Assembly (NCBI RefSeq): GCF_000687475.1
Contig: NC_057316.1
Location: 7,378,001-7,442,000 of the forward strand
DNA length: 64,000 nucleotides
Direction: 5' to 3'
Source: Ustilaginoidea virens
Lineage: Eukaryota > Ascomycota > Sordariomycetes > Hypocreales > Clavicipitaceae
Both the position numbers and the translations under genes were made by a program. This document shows positions 24,291 to 37,576 of this stretch, one piece after another. The notes beneath the pieces are model-generated. The model did not search any database. It was not told the origin of the DNA and saw only the letters and a list, made by a program, of their open reading frames with translations. Each line of letters starts with the position of its first letter. Position 1 is the first letter of the stretch.

Positions 24291-24690
24291 AATTAATATC
24301 GCAATCGCCTAATTACTGCGATTATTATATATATAGTAAACCCGCTTTTCCCTATGCTCTTTTATAGGGTGTATAGGCAGCCCTGTAGAGCCGCACCACT
24401 ACTTATTACGTACTACCTCGCGCGCGACCGTATATATAACTTATATCCTTTATACGATTTAAATCTGGCATACGAACCGCACCCCTATTGGCTGGCTATT
24501 AGAATAAACGTAGAGTATATGCTAGTCATATGCTAGTCCACGCTAATGATAGGGTAGGGGCAGCAGCCAGCTTTTCTATACTAAATTATGCGCTAGTCTA
24601 CGCTAATAGATAGGGTAGGGGAAGTAGCCGGCTCTTCTTTAGCATATTCATATAGTAATAGTAAGGGTTAATATGGCAATAATATAGAAC
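24291..24690 (+). pseudogene. Fragment similar to part of the gene at 41823-43020
   Basis: A + strand frame with stops reads KPAFPYALL, then an SRTTTYYVLPRARPYI-type segment. This matches SRPAFPYALIRRIGGL and SRITTYN at about 42670-42760, in the same order and spacing; the DNA upstream (CGCAAT..CCTAATTACTGCG) is also similar. Family unknown. Copy 3 leaves the window at the start of this segment. Confidence 0.45.
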
Positions 24691-25048
24691 TTTTCTTTTT
24701 TTTACCCTCTTTCTATACGACTACCAACCTTACTATATATTCCTACTTACCTTTAGTACTCTAGAAAGTAGTAGCGCTAGCCTCTTATATTTATTGAATA
24801 AAAAGGATATATACGCTTGCCACCCTATACTAGGAAGTATGTCATCCCGCGCGCTTGCCACGAGCCCTATAGAAGTAACCCCCCCTAAGCGTCCTTATGG
24901 CCGCCCCCGGGTTAATCCTATAATATAACGACAGTATAGGAATACTAGGTAATGGCAGTAGCGCGCGTAAAGGGTAGTAAATGCTTTAAACAAAGCTATT
25001 TAGGATAACTAGCCTTTACAGCAGGAGCAGCTAGTATAGGCCGCGCCG

Positions 25049-25528
25049 CAAAGGATATCACCGAGGCTATCCGCTAGACCAGCCTCGAGCTAATACGGCA
25101 GCGTATCGCCGGCCCTATCTATAGCCTCTCTATGTGCCGGCCTGCGAAGGATATCACTAAGGCTATCCGCTAGACTAGCCTCGAGCTAATGCGGTAGCGT
25201 ATCGCCGGCCCTATCTACAGCCTCTCTATATACCGGCCCGCAAAGGATATTACTAAGGCTATCCGCTAGACCAGCCTTAAGCCAACGCGGCAGCGCATCG
25301 CTAGCCCTATCTATAGCCTCTCTATATACTAATCCGCGAAGGATATCACCGAGGCTATCCGCCAGACCAGCCTCGAGCTAATGCGGTAGCGTATCGCCGG
25401 CCCTATCTATAGCCTCTTTATATGCCGGCCTGTAAAGGATATTACCGAGGCTATCCGCTAGATCGGCCTCGAGTAGCCGCAGCATTATATCCCTAGCCGC
25501 GTCTATAGCCCTACCTTTCTGCCGGCTA
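25049..25528 (+). repeat. Five 96-bp in-frame repeats inside the giant gene
   Basis: Units start at 25049, 25145, 25241, 25337 and 25433, exactly 96 bp apart, encoding RRISPRLSARPASSQCGSVS and PALSIASLYAGL. Units differ by transitions and a few other substitutions but not in length. The last unit diverges after its first third. Confidence 0.88.
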
Positions 25529-25993
25529 TCCCCTATTGCTGACTATCTCGCCCCTATACTAGAGCCTTATATGGCGGTCGCCGGAAGCTCGGCATTAGGC
25601 GCCCTAAAGCGTTATATCAGGCGCGAAGAGGCCTATATGCAGTACCAGGGCAATATACAGTCACTTACTATATCGATAGAAGGGCTATATATCCTATAAA
25701 ATGCAGGCTCGGCAGCTACTAATGCCCTACCTAGACCGCAAGGCGATACTATAGTTATACTAGATTTATATAGCGAGAGCGAGACCGAGGAGCACTAGAA
25801 TACCCTAATAGCTAGTAATTCGGCTCAAATAGATAATAATAGTAGGGTTATACTAAACTCGGATAGTGAGAGCGATACTAAGGAGCGCAGGTATATCCTA
25901 GCAGCTAGCGACCCTGCTATATTATATAATAATACTAGGGTTATACTAAACTTAGATAGCGAGAGCGATGCCGAAGAATAAGAGTATATACTA

Positions 25994-26740
25994 GTGGCTA
26001 ATAATACTAGAGCGGATAACGATACTATAATGGATACCGGGCGTAATAGCACTAGAGCGGATGACGATATTATAATGGATACCGGCCGTAATAGTAGAGC
26101 GGATGACGATACTATAACGGATACCGGGCGCGATAGCACTAGAGCGGATGACGATACTATAATAGATACCGGCTATAATAGTAGAGCGGATGACGATACT
26201 ATAATGGATACCGGCCGCGATAGTAGAGCGGATAACAATATTATAATAGATACCGGGCCCGATAGCACTAGAGCGGATAATAATATTATAACGGATACCG
26301 GCCGCGATAGTAGAGCGGATAATGATATTATAACGGATACCGGCCGCAATAGTAGAGCGGATGATAATACTGTAATAGATACCGGCCGCGATAGTACTAG
26401 AGCGGATAATGACATAATAATGGATATCAGCCATAATAGCACTAGAGCGGATGACGACGCTATAGATACTAGCCGCGATAGTAGAGCGGATAATGATATA
26501 ATAATGGATATTAGTTATAATAGCACTAGAGCGGATGATGATGCTATAGATACCGGCCGCGATAGTAGAGCGGATAACGATATAATAATAGATACCGGCC
26601 GCGATAGCACTAGAGCGGATAATAAAACTATAACGGATATCAGCTATAATAGTATTAGAGCGGATGATAATGCTATAATAGATACCGGCCGCGATAGTAT
26701 TAGAGCGGATAATGATTTTATACTAGATGCCGGCGGCAAT
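25994..26740 (+). repeat. Asp-rich 42/45-bp coding repeats inside the giant gene
   Basis: About 17 units of 14 or 15 codons reading (T)RADNDTIMDTGRDS with variations. This is the longest stop-free stretch of the gene (251 codons), because its codons offer few sites where RIP gives a stop. Minus-strand and shifted frames here are shadows of the repeat. Confidence 0.9.
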
Positions 26741-29700
26741 ACTAGGTAGTACCCCTATCTTCTCTATCTAATAGAATACTATAAGAAAAGCTAGACTAAT
26801 TATAGCCCCGGTAATAGTATCGGCGGATGGGGCTTTAACGATAGCCTGCTACAGCTAGAATACTATAGCAGCCTTAAGGAGACCGATAGCGAGCCGCTAT
26901 ATTATCCTTCTATAATACCGCTATTATTGCCTAATCTATCAGCTAGGCCCCTATCTAGTAGGGGTAACCCGCTTCTTGCAATCGCAAACCAAGCTAGATA
27001 GCGCCTCAATAATAGCGGGATTAAATATAGCGATACTAGCAGCGATAATAAGGGCGACGAGTTCCTACAGCGATAGGCCTCGGTATATAAGATTATCTTC
27101 CAAAAGGCGTTCTAACCTTTATGCTCTTATAGCGCACAAGAGAATGACGATAGCGATAGTAACGGCGATAATAGCGACGATCCTAAGGGCAATAGGGCCG
27201 CTAGGCCAAGCCCTAGCGACTTCTAGGATATAGCAGACTCCCTTAGTCTTAGCCGCAATACTATTACGCAGCTGCTTACGGTCGACCCTCTCTAATTATC
27301 CGTTTATTAGTTTTCCGCTCATTAGGTGGCTATAGGGGCTGGCGCCGAGGCCGACTAAAAGCGGCTATAGCCTATACGCTTCAGGCCGACGTTGAAACTG
27401 CCTATCTCGCTAAAGGCCATATAGAAGGCCCTCGCGCGCCTATATAATATAGAGATCCACCGTATATAGGATGTCGATAGTAGTTAGATAGGGGCTATAT
27501 CGCTTGCTGTGGTCCCGCCGTCGATATATATATGCGTCTCCCTTATGCCGCCCTTTATGCTGTCTATCTAAGGTAATTAGGTGATCTAGCCCTATAGCGT
27601 CTAGCTAGGGAGGACACATTATACCTACCTAGGCTCCTATGCTATAGCATTTCGCGGTATTACCTTCTCTATCTTTATCCTCTTCCTAAACGCCTATATT
27701 ATACCTGGCAGTAAGTAGGGCAGCTAACCGTTTACCCTAAGCTACTAAAGGCAGGCCGAGTTTGTAGACAGCGCCCTACTACCGGCCATCCGCAGCTATA
27801 TGCCGCAGCACTATATGCAGGAGATGCCTATATTATTCGCCATAGCAAAGGCTAAGTCGCAGTCCAACCAGGAGCGGTATAGGGCTATATATATAGGGCC
27901 GGCAGATATAGCCGCGCTATAGAGGGGCGAAAGGCCTAGCTAATACCACCTATGCTATACTATTCCCGGCGAGCACCTGGACGATATATAGTACGACTTT
28001 TGCTGGCGCTATAGCTCTATCGAGGTCGCGCTAGTATTAGGTAGGATAGTCTGCTACTTTAAGCACCCTAAGCTCCTCTTCTAGGCGCACAATACAAAAA
28101 ATATTATAATTAGCGAGATAGTAGAATCGGCATTAGAGAGCTTTAGCGCCGTTATTTTAGGCTCCCTCAAGCTAGGCTATATCGATCCCTAGTCTACTTA
28201 AGTCGATATTGGCTTCCGCGACGCGGCTAAAAGGGCTAGGTAGGCTAGGCAGGCTAGGCAGGCCGAGGCTTACGATAACGCTATAGAGATCGACCGCGAT
28301 TATAAAGATAGCGGCGATATTAATAATAATAACAATAAGGATAGCGATACCCTTAGCGGCATAACGCTACTATAGAAGCACGCATATATAGAGTAGTATC
28401 ACTAGACGCTATATAAGCCCTCTTTCGATATTAAGCTAAATAAGAGCCTCTTCTACTCCTATAGTACGCGCGAGGCGGCCACCTATATAGGCAAGGCCCG
28501 CAGCATTATTAGGCAGGGCGCCGCCTACCTGCACCCCGGCCACCCGCTCTACCGCAAAATAGGCATTATGCGGGCTAAGGGCTACTACTTATATAAGGAG
28601 CTCTTCGGCAGTATATTTAGCGACTATAAGCTCTATACTAACGCCGAGATAGCGACGCTCGCCCTGCCTAAGGCCGTAGTAGATAAGATATATATCGCGG
28701 GCTATAACTAGGGTAGGGCGACTAAGGCCAGCGCGCCGCCGCGGTCTAAGGTTAAGGCGGCCTAGGCGGCCAACCGGGCCTATCTGCGGACCCTATACGA
28801 TAGCAAAATCGACGCCTAGGGCTATACGGCCAGGAAAGAGATCACCTTTCGCCTCGATATTATAGCCACACTTTACGCGCAGGGCAGCTTTTCTGCCGGC
28901 CGCATTAGCGGCATCTTAGGCGGAAAGGTGCGGCTGTGCGCGCGTATAGGCGGCGGTATCTGGGATACAACCCCGCTAGGCGACCCTTATTATTACTACT
29001 ACTACCCTTACTAGATCCTCCTAATGTGCGACCTTAATACTATCGTCTTTACTAACGCTAGCCGCCTTATCGCTGCACTCAATAATATCTTCCTTATTAA
29101 AGCCTAGCCAGACCCGCCTAAGTCCTAAGTCGGCCACTCTATCGCGCGGTATTATACGGCGTTGCTATTCCTACGGCTACTGCAGCTAGGCCTAACTAGC
29201 GAGGTCGATATACCCTACGACGACTAGATATAGCGCGATATATAGCGGACCTGCATCCGCGGCGATAGTAGCAGGGCTATCGTTATACGCCGCTATAGGC
29301 TCGGCCTGCTCGGCCGGCTGCTTTACGATAGCTACCTCTAGCTCGATGAGGGGTAGGTCGACCCAATAAACCTATACCTCTCCTTCGCCACGCTAGCCAC
29401 CTACTATATCCCCCATAATCCGCTTATAAATGCGTAGCTATCGCAGAGCATTATATAAAGCTTTACCACAAGACTTATCCGCACCGGCTTCCTAGTAAAG
29501 TACTATACGCGCGCTACCGCCTACTTACGCCAGTAGGTCTCTATATCAGACCCCCCTGCATCTGCGGCTAGGCGGGCGAATCGGAGGGCCTAGAAGCTCG
29601 AGAGCAAGGTTATTACTCTTATCGTTAGTAAGGTGGCGCGCTCGTATGGCTTTCACCTCCTAGAAAAGCTATATAAGTACTAGACCACAGCCGCCTAGGG

Positions 29701-31270
29701 GCTACAGCCCCTCCCCGGCGAAGACGTAGAAAAGCCTACTATCGCCCCTAAGGTCCCGGCGGTACTAGTAGCCGATGCTATTAGCGATGCCCTCCCTAGG
29801 ATATCGGCAGCATACGCCCTATAGGCCTAATACATCCACAGCAGTCCGCCTACCCTCCGCCTCCTACTTAAGCGCTACCGCAATAACCTTAAGCCAGCCA
29901 TCCTCCTCCCTATAAATATCGCTACCGTATACTACGAGGCATACTCTATCTACTTTAAGGATAGTTAACCGTCCATCTTTAGCGATAGCAAAACGGCTAT
30001 AGTATCTCTCCTTTGGCGGCCAGGCAGCAGGCCCTGCCCCGACCCTTCCTACGACGCCAAGGCCTAATATTTCCGCGATAAATATGCGAACCTATTTTAC
30101 TATACTATAGCCGAACTCGACTGCTACTATAACGATAGCTATAATAGCCGCAGCAGTAGTAACAGCAATAGCGATAGCGATAGTAATAGTCCTAAGGCCA
30201 AGATTAAGCTATACGGCATATACCTAAAGTGGCTATCCAAGCGCGGGGCCGGCAACAGGTAGTCCTAGCTTATCTATTATACCCTCTTCTACGATTAGGA
30301 GAAGAAGATATAAAGGATAAATACATTCTACAGCCTTTTTTAGATGCTACGCGATGCCTACTATAGGAACGCTCACCTAAGCGCCCTCCCATTCGACGAT
30401 ATTTTCTAAAAGTAGATCGGCAACTATATACTTATTATATTTAACTCGGACCACTCTAAAGAGGTCGGCACCTTACGATATATACCAGAACCGGCAAGCC
30501 ATAATAACCCGCTGGCGCAGCGCGCTGCTACCTCTTACGCCAGGCGGGCTAGCGTTATCCCATCCTTCTTCCTTATCCAGCTCCAGGCCCCTATAGTATA
30601 TACATATACCGATAGCTACGGCCCCGAGTCCTGCTACGACGACAGGCAGCAATAATACTACCGCAATAACTACCAGCACTTTATAACGCTTATACGGCTG
30701 CAGTAGTGGCATCGGGTACTGCCCATCCTACGCGCCGCCTAGCCCCGCGATATAGAGCAACCTACGATAATTCAAGCTATTACAGCACTTACCTACTACG
30801 CGTAGCGCCTATGCGATATACTTACTAACATCTAGGACCTAAACGGCATTAATCCACAGCTCGGTATAGATACGCCGGCCCCCTTGCCCTATAGGCAAAG
30901 GTTCGACCAAGGACACAAGGCCTAATCCCTATACGCCGCCAGCAACTTTAATATAATACGCGAGGTTCCGCGAGCTACCGTCGCTAAGTATAGCAAGGTC
31001 TATAATAGCTGGCCGGCTATATTCATGCCCTATAGGGAGTTAGTGCGGTTAATTCGGCGGCATTTAGCTGTAGTAGCCCGGTTCCTTACTATAGAGTATA
31101 TCGGGTATATAATCGCCTTATATTACCTAGCCGATAAGTATACTGTGGAAGCGCTATTCTGCTATTTGTATACCCTATGCCTCTGCCTATCTTCCGACCT
31201 TAGGCCTAAGGAAGGCGATAATAATATCTTTATAGACAGCCTATCGCGACCCGCCTTCCAGCCTATATAG

Positions 31271-31852
31271 TACCCCCCTGCTAAGCTGGATGCCGCTAAG
31301 ACCCTTAGGAATAGGTTTAACGAGGAGCATAGCTAGGGCGATAGCGTTAGGGACATAATAGCCTTCCTAAAGTAGAGGGAGCCGCCGCAGGAAGAAATCA
31401 GTATATTAACCGGGTTAGATAAGTTAGAAGCTAAATTAACCGATAGGACTATAAGCGAGAGCGATGCCTAGTCTAACGTATGGTCGGGCGGTAAGGAGGG
31501 CTAAAAGCCCCCCTTAGGACCTATATATCCTAACTATATTCGATCCGAGGTATAGATAGGGGGTCTAATAGGTAACTACTATTAACGCCTTAGGGGGCCA
31601 TCCGAGGCCATAAATAGGCAAACGTGGCACTAGATACTAGTGCGAAAAGGCCAGGTGTCTATATACGCGCTGTATTATGCGATACGCTAGGTTATCTTCT
31701 GCGTCTACTGCCCTCTCGTCCGATCCCAGCTATAGACTATACTACTAGCTAGCTAGCCCTATCTGTCTCTTTCCTCTATCCTCCCTGGTAAGGTAGAAGT
31801 ACAGCCGTCTTTTCCCCCTCTCCCCCCCCCTTTCCCCCCCTTATACCTTACT
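31271..31852. other. Intergenic, one decayed palindrome, CT-rich leader
   Basis: Holds a decayed palindrome near 31517 (TTAGGACCTATATATCCTAA) and a C/T-rich leader at 31795-31850 right before ATG 31853. No supportable gene. Confidence 0.5.
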
Positions 31853-33290
31853 ATGCCCCGCCTTAAGAGGAGCTGCTAGGATAGCAGCCCGGAACCTATA
31901 GACCCTCCTTTAGAATGCGAACGCAAACGCGAATATAAATGCGAACGCCTGACCAGGCTGCCTTACCCTGCCCTACGCTACGCCACTATATCAGTCTGCC
32001 TATTACCCGCCAACTCCCCCCCTAATACCGCCCCTGACGATGCAACCCTTACCCCTTTTAGGGCTATAATATAGAGCCAACCGACCACCGCAGAGGCAGA
32101 TAGCCAGCTAGAGGCCTAGGACGCATATGCTCCGGCAAGCCTGCTAGACCCGGCCAAAGACTACACGCAAATGCTGGGCCTAGTGCGGCAGCTTTTAGAA
32201 GCCACCCGCGCTATTAAAAGGTAGTTTATCTACCGCGGCCGCGATAAGGAGCTAGTGGCCGCGCTAATACTAGACTTAACCTATAACCACTTAAGTAGCC
32301 TCGCGTATACTATACGCCGGTTAGGGGCGCCAATCGGTACTATTGATGCCCCCCCGCTATTCATCAGCCTCATATAGCTCTAATAGGGGGGCAAGCATAT
32401 ATAAGAAGACGCCTATCTAGATAAGCAGACCCTAATATAAGCCAACCTACTGCTCGCTATACTATACTGTAGGCCGGGTCCTAATCCCGACCCTACCTTA
32501 CTCGACTAACTAGACGCGGCCTTTCTGCAGCACTTTATCGACCCATAAGACCCAGACCTAATATAGTTTTAGCAACTAATGCTGCTTATATATATATTTT
32601 GCCTCCTTAAGCTACTCCCCCCTTAGCCTAGCTAGGACAAGGCAAGCATAGTAAAGGCCATCGCCACTATATTCTACTGCTGCTATACAGACCGTACTAA
32701 CTAACATCGACTCTTTACCTATAGGCCCTTTAAGACCCTTACCGGCTTATATGAGTAAAAGGCGACTGAAGAGGTAGAGATACTCAAGATAGCCAATTGG
32801 ATCTATAAGGTAGAGGTAGCCCTCTAGAGCCTAGGAGACGTAAGCCTATGCCACCTACAAAAAACCTACTCCCAGCAGGCTATATTCGACACGCTTACCC
32901 ATCTATATTTTAACGCTATCTACTATAAGCCCCGCAAGTCGAAACCTAAAGGCATAGGCACCTTAAAGTAGGACTAAGACGACGGCTTCTATACTAATAG
33001 TATCGCCATTATGCCGCCCCCCCACCGGGCGCTAATATATAGGTATTTCCTCTTTTGCCGCTAGCCGCTGCCCTCTCCACCAATAATATCGCGGCTTCCG
33101 GCCCCTCCCCCGCTTTCTTACACAGGGATACCCTACTTATATAGGGGCAAGGACTATAGTAGCTAATCTACTATTTCCCCCTGCTAGGAACGCCCGTCGA
33201 CCCTATTACAGGTAGTAGCGACCCTCCTACTAGTAGAGGCAGATAGCCTACTAAAGGCCCTTCGGACCTATAGGTCTTAACCCTATATAA
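31853..33290 (+). pseudogene. Unrecognised ~470-codon gene
   Basis: ATG at 31853 after a C-rich leader; frame with TAG/TAA at former Gln/Trp codons and no frameshift. Readable parts: PALRYATISVCLLPANSPPN; DYTQMLGLVRQLLEATRAIK; DLTYNHLSSLAYTIRRLGAP; SIVKAIATIFYCCYTDRTN; EEVEILKIANWIYKVEVAL; SQQAIFDTLTHLYFNAIYYK; and LLQVVATLLLVEADSLLKAL. Mostly helical in appearance. No family recognised. The end is unclear: a palindrome starts at 33261, and a similar frame could continue to about 33590. Same strand as the giant gene and the helicase, so possibly part of one element's gene set. Confidence 0.58.
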
Positions 33291-34515
33291 TAAGAGCGCT
33301 AAGCCCGATAATAGAAAAAAGGGAAGGGGGTAAGCTAAGGAGGATAAAGTATCGGGTAGTAGAATATAGCGCTAGACTCTAGTTATATAAGGTAGGTAGT
33401 AAGATAAAGGCCACTTATATTTATACGCAGTATGTATACGGCTACGGCTATAACCTTACGCTTATCGTATAGGGGGGGCAGCCCGGCTCGCAATAAGGGC
33501 CGCTAGGACCTATAGGTCCCAACCGGCCTACAGAAACCCTATATATGCCTGCCTACCTTCCTAATAGAAGGTGGAAGGTGACTATTAGGTAATAGTTACG
33601 TGTGTTGTCACATATATAATATATAAAACGCCCCCCCCCCACTAGGCTAAGACGGCACGAATGCATTATAACGCGAAAAGTGGGTCGAGCCAGGCTATAC
33701 CTTAGCATATCTTCCTATAGGAGAGTAGGCTTATGCGGAGCATTTGCCACCTACCTACCCTATTACGAGTTAACACCCGGCATATCGAGGCGAACCGCTA
33801 AACCCTCTCTTACCTTTGCCCCTAGGGGACCTGGCAGTAAGGCGCTAGATAATATAGATGCAGCAACGCACGATAGAGACTGCGCTAGGCCAGGCCTATA
33901 ATACGGAGAGCCAGAGGCTATACGTCTAGTACAGTAGGTCCTAGCCAGCCAGCAGGGTAGAAAAAAGGTATTGCAGTATAGGTAGGTAAGCGCGGGTTCC
34001 ACTCACTAATACCATTACCCGCCGCCTATACTACTACCAATACTGCTCAAATAGGCAATATCTATTATAACTATATACCTAATAGCTCCCAGAAGGAGAA
34101 TAGGGACGCATATATTACACCATTAAGACCTGTAAGTCCGAAAATTAATCATTATATAAGTCTGTTCTACCGCTCTATTGCCTTACCGCCTATAGGTCTA
34201 TAAAACTTCTTCTTTTATGCTAACCTTTTCCTTTTCCTTTCTCTTCCTTATATCCTATAAATTAACCTTTTTTAGGACCTATAGGTTTAAGCCACCCTTC
34301 CTAGATTACGCTTAGTCTTTTCGCACTATCTTAGAAGCACCCGTCTATACTATAACGGCCGACTAATCGACTTAATTATCTCCCGTATTTTTTAACTTAT
34401 TAGTTTTTTTATATACTATTAATTTGCTGTATAAAATAAAAGAACGAAAAAGAGGTAAAACTCTATATAGAAGAGGAGGGCTTAAGTTTAGACCTATAGG
34501 TCCAAACCGCCCTCT
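33291..34515. other. Intergenic region with four palindromes
   Basis: Palindrome cores near 33505, 34125, 34275 and 34490, plus one at 33261-33280 at its left edge; a C-run at 33631; CT-rich sequence at 34200-34260. Two overlapping open frames of 73-79 codons on opposite strands (33680-34002) have no visible homologue or start context and are not called. The last palindrome ends about 12 bp before the helicase start codon. Confidence 0.5.
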
Positions 34516-35461
34516 ATGCGACCAACCTACTAACTAGCGAGCTAGATAGATTACGATAAGATAGTGCGTAAAACCCGCTAAAGCACTAAGAGGACTATAA
34601 TTCGACTTATAAGATGCGCTTAGGAGTCGCTAAGCTAGTAAGACCAGCAGCAGCCTCTAAGGCAGCATATCGCGTAAATGCTACTAAGCGGGCAGGTCGA
34701 TATATATACTACGCTAGTCTCGGAGGCAGATAACTATAATAGTGCGCTATCCTAGTATATATAGCTCTTAGCTTAAGCGATAAAGGAGATAAAAGTGCCA
34801 GATAGTTAGGAAACTCCTAGTGATAGGCCATCGCATACTATTAATACGCCATAATACGAAGGTAATATATTTAATAATAGCTTATAACCCGATATACCAA
34901 CCCCTCGACTTTAAATAAGGCGTAGAGTTCCCAAGCCATTAGCCGTAATACTAGAGTAGGAAGACGAAGTATAGGAAAAAGACCAAAAAAAAGACCTATC
35001 GGAAAGGACCCCTATATAGCAAGTGCTAGCACGTAGAGGTAAGAAAGGAAAAAAGTAATAAAACAATAAAGCAGAATGTTCCCCTATAGCAGTAGACGAC
35101 GAGGTAAATTAGCGCCGCGATATATACTAGCTTATAACCACTCTTATCAGCAATATATAGGCTCCTATTTCTATAATTACTGTGAATAAACCTAAAGAGA
35201 AGGAGGGTAAGGCCGAAAAGCTTAAGCGACTCCCGGCGGCTTATTTTAAGCAGTTTATAGAGTATAATATAGCGCCCTTCCTACCGCCGGCAGACTAAAA
35301 AGAGTAGTATCGGAGGGAGAGTATATAGCAGGCGTTTAGGTATATAGAGGGCCCGTATTTTCTAGAGAATAAGCCTAGTTTACAAATAAGAAATTATAAT
35401 ATTATATAGTATAACCATTTTAAGACGACGCTTAACCTTAAGTTATTTGCGGATGAGATTA

Positions 35462-35565
35462 GTACGTAATAACCCCGGCTGGGACCTATAGGTCCCACCC
35501 GCCTTCCTAGGGTTGCCCCCCCCCCCCCCCCTCCCCAAACTACTAACTAACGCCTATATCCCTAG
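35462..35565 (+). other. 104-bp spliceosomal intron containing the palindrome
   Basis: Donor GTACGT at 35462, branch box CTAACTAAC near 35543, acceptor CCCTAG ending 35565. Removing it joins the codon phase exactly (A from 35461 plus TT from 35566 gives ATT) and restores the helicase frame. Inside lie the palindrome GGGACCTATAGGTCCC (35485-35500) and a run of C residues (35516-35531). Confidence 0.8.
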
Positions 35566-37576
35566 TTCCGCGCATTATGCAACTATTAATACAGCTAGCT
35601 GGGTCCGGCCTAGACCATATAGAGCTTATTAAACTGATGTCGGAGGCGTAAAAAGCATAATATACTTCTGGTGGCTAAAAGGGACCTTTCGATAAGATGG
35701 TGAGGAAGCTATTTATATCGATATATCGAATTAAAGATATAAAGGGTAAAGCTGCTAATAATAAACTTTTTGAGGTACTTAGTGCTATAGTTCGCCGCCT
35801 AGAAAACGCAGGGGTACGCCGGCTAATAGAGGCTATTATAAAGGACCTAAGAGCGCTATTTTTCCTGCCGATTACCGACGAGCTAGCGACTAGGCGCGAC
35901 CTACTATCGCTAGTATTCGACTTTAACCTAATAGTAATAGGGTATGCGATACAGCTTCTTAAGTTTGCCCCTGCTAATATTAAAGAGTGGATAAAGGCTA
36001 GTCGCGTTTTAGGTAGGGAGGGCGATACTCCCTACTAATACCGCTATTTAACACCTATACCTACCATTAGAATAGGAGAACTTAATATCCCTATTCGGAA
36101 GGAACCCCTATTTATAGGCATATACTTAGCAGAAGACATCGCATAAGCTTTTACGATTATTAGATATATTAATATACAGCGAAAGTCGATAAGTAGCTAA
36201 AAGGTGTATTAGATTAAGCACTATAAGGCCGTTGCACTAGTACTACCTACGAAATTCCTTGGCTATTATAACCCTAATAATAAGCCTATAACGAGTAGTA
36301 AGGATAGGGAAGAGTAAGAGCCTTTTCTTAATAGAAATACTTCTTTAAGCCTTATTTATCGGTCTATAGTTTTAGCGCTAGGCGAGAAGTAGGATAAGAT
36401 AGCTAAGCATCTGATAGGCGATAATAATAACGACAACGACGATAATAATAATAACGAAAACAATAACGAGGATAATAATAATAATAATAATATTGGTAAG
36501 GATAATAGAAATGATACTAATAGTGGCAACGGGCCCGACGAGAGGCTAAAAGGTACTACTAGCGATTTCGACCCCCTTAGTATACTTTTCTCTAGTTCTT
36601 CTACCCTAATTAATCGTCTCATAAGGGCGAATAGAAAAGGCCTCCCCAAGGCTTATAATAGTCCAATAAAGGCCGAGTAGGTGTCCACACTCCGCGTACT
36701 GCAGCATAAGGCCGTAGACCTTAGTATTATTATCGCGCAGCGTATATCTATAATACAGCAAGAGAGGCGGAGCTTTACCGCAGTCTTTTATAGTGAGCAC
36801 CTTAAGTCTTATATGCGGGAGGTTTCCACATATCTACATTATATTGCAGCAACGCGCAAATCGCAGGCCCACGCTACTAAGGCCGGCAAGGCCCTAGATA
36901 AGATAAATAGCAGACTATAGGCCCTTCAATTGTAAGGCGCATCAGCAGATAAGCTCTAAGCGTAGCATAATTTGCAAAGATAGGCGTTTACCCAAAATTT
37001 TTCGGTCGATAAGATGTACTATATATTATTCCTCCTAAATGCGCATATCTAATCGTTCTAGCCACTAGAAATAGTAGATTTTAAAAGATTGCATCGATAG
37101 ATAGCCCTTACCGCTAATTATAGACTATACGATATAGTCGGCATAGAGCCATTATTGCTATACTAGGTGGTAGACCTCGGCCGCATTATTGAAAAGTTAA
37201 AGAGGGGGGTTTCTATTGGCTTTAATCTCGATATAAGGCTAGGGAAGATAAAGATCGCGCTAGCTACTATTAAGGTAATAGCTCGCCGGACCGAGTTATA
37301 TAATAAGTCTATCAAGTCCGGCGACGAGCCGCAACTATATGCACCTATGCTATTTATCCTCTTAGTTAATATCCTAAAGCAGACTATTAAGGAAGTAAGC
37401 GCCTATAACCTAGGCTTCCGCCTTATTATCTTCTACGGTTCTAATAAGAAAAGCATTAGCAATACTAGCGTAAAGCTATTAGAGGTAGGGCGGTTTCACA
37501 AAGTGATGAAGCAGCTTATAGACGCTACTCATCTCCCCTAGGTAAGCAGATACTACTATCGGCTCTAGCACGCTAT

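Larger units (their letters stand above)
9191..24310 (+). repeat. Long repeat, copy 2 (parts A and B)
   Basis: Starts at TCAGAGTCCCTTCTGG, the same sequence that starts copy 3 at 48233, after unrelated flanks. It is collinear with copy 3 to the end of the window: base 64000 corresponds to about 24310, so the true right end is unknown and may lie far to the right. Part A is 9191-18666 and part B 18667-24310. Length to that point is 15,120 bp against 15,768 bp in copy 3; the difference is due to array copy number. Confidence 0.93.
24839..31270 (+). pseudogene. Giant 2,143-codon gene, unrecognised, RIP-killed, single frame
   Basis: From ATG 24839 to TAG 31268-31270, one reading frame stays coding-like throughout with no frameshift, although dozens of TAG/TAA interrupt it. 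Residues 17-25 (KRPYGRPRV) resemble an AT-hook. Then come five 32-residue repeats (period 96 bp from 25049), three 31-residue repeats each starting with a VIL(D/N)-hydrophobic-acidic motif (25754, 25847, 25940), 17 Asp-rich 14-15-residue repeats (25994-26740, open), a low-complexity Ser/Asp region, and a long globular-looking part from about 27460 on. Landmarks there: LGRIVCYFKHPKLLF, HPLYRKIGIMRAKGYYLYKE, DPYYYYYYPY and, at the end, LTIEYIGYIIALYYLADKYT. I recognise no enzymatic motif. AT-hook and acidic repeats suggest a nuclear, chromatin-bound protein. Upstream 24691-24838 is intergenic. Neighbours on the same strand include an SNF2 helicase. Confidence 0.7.

Noticed and set aside
25825..26442. 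Minus-strand and shifted-frame ORFs over the Asp-rich repeats
   Set aside because: Shadows of the 42/45-bp coding repeat in the + frame, which alone continues on both sides.
33680..34002. Overlapping small ORFs on both strands
   Set aside because: No homology or start context recognised, and no second copy in the window to test conservation.
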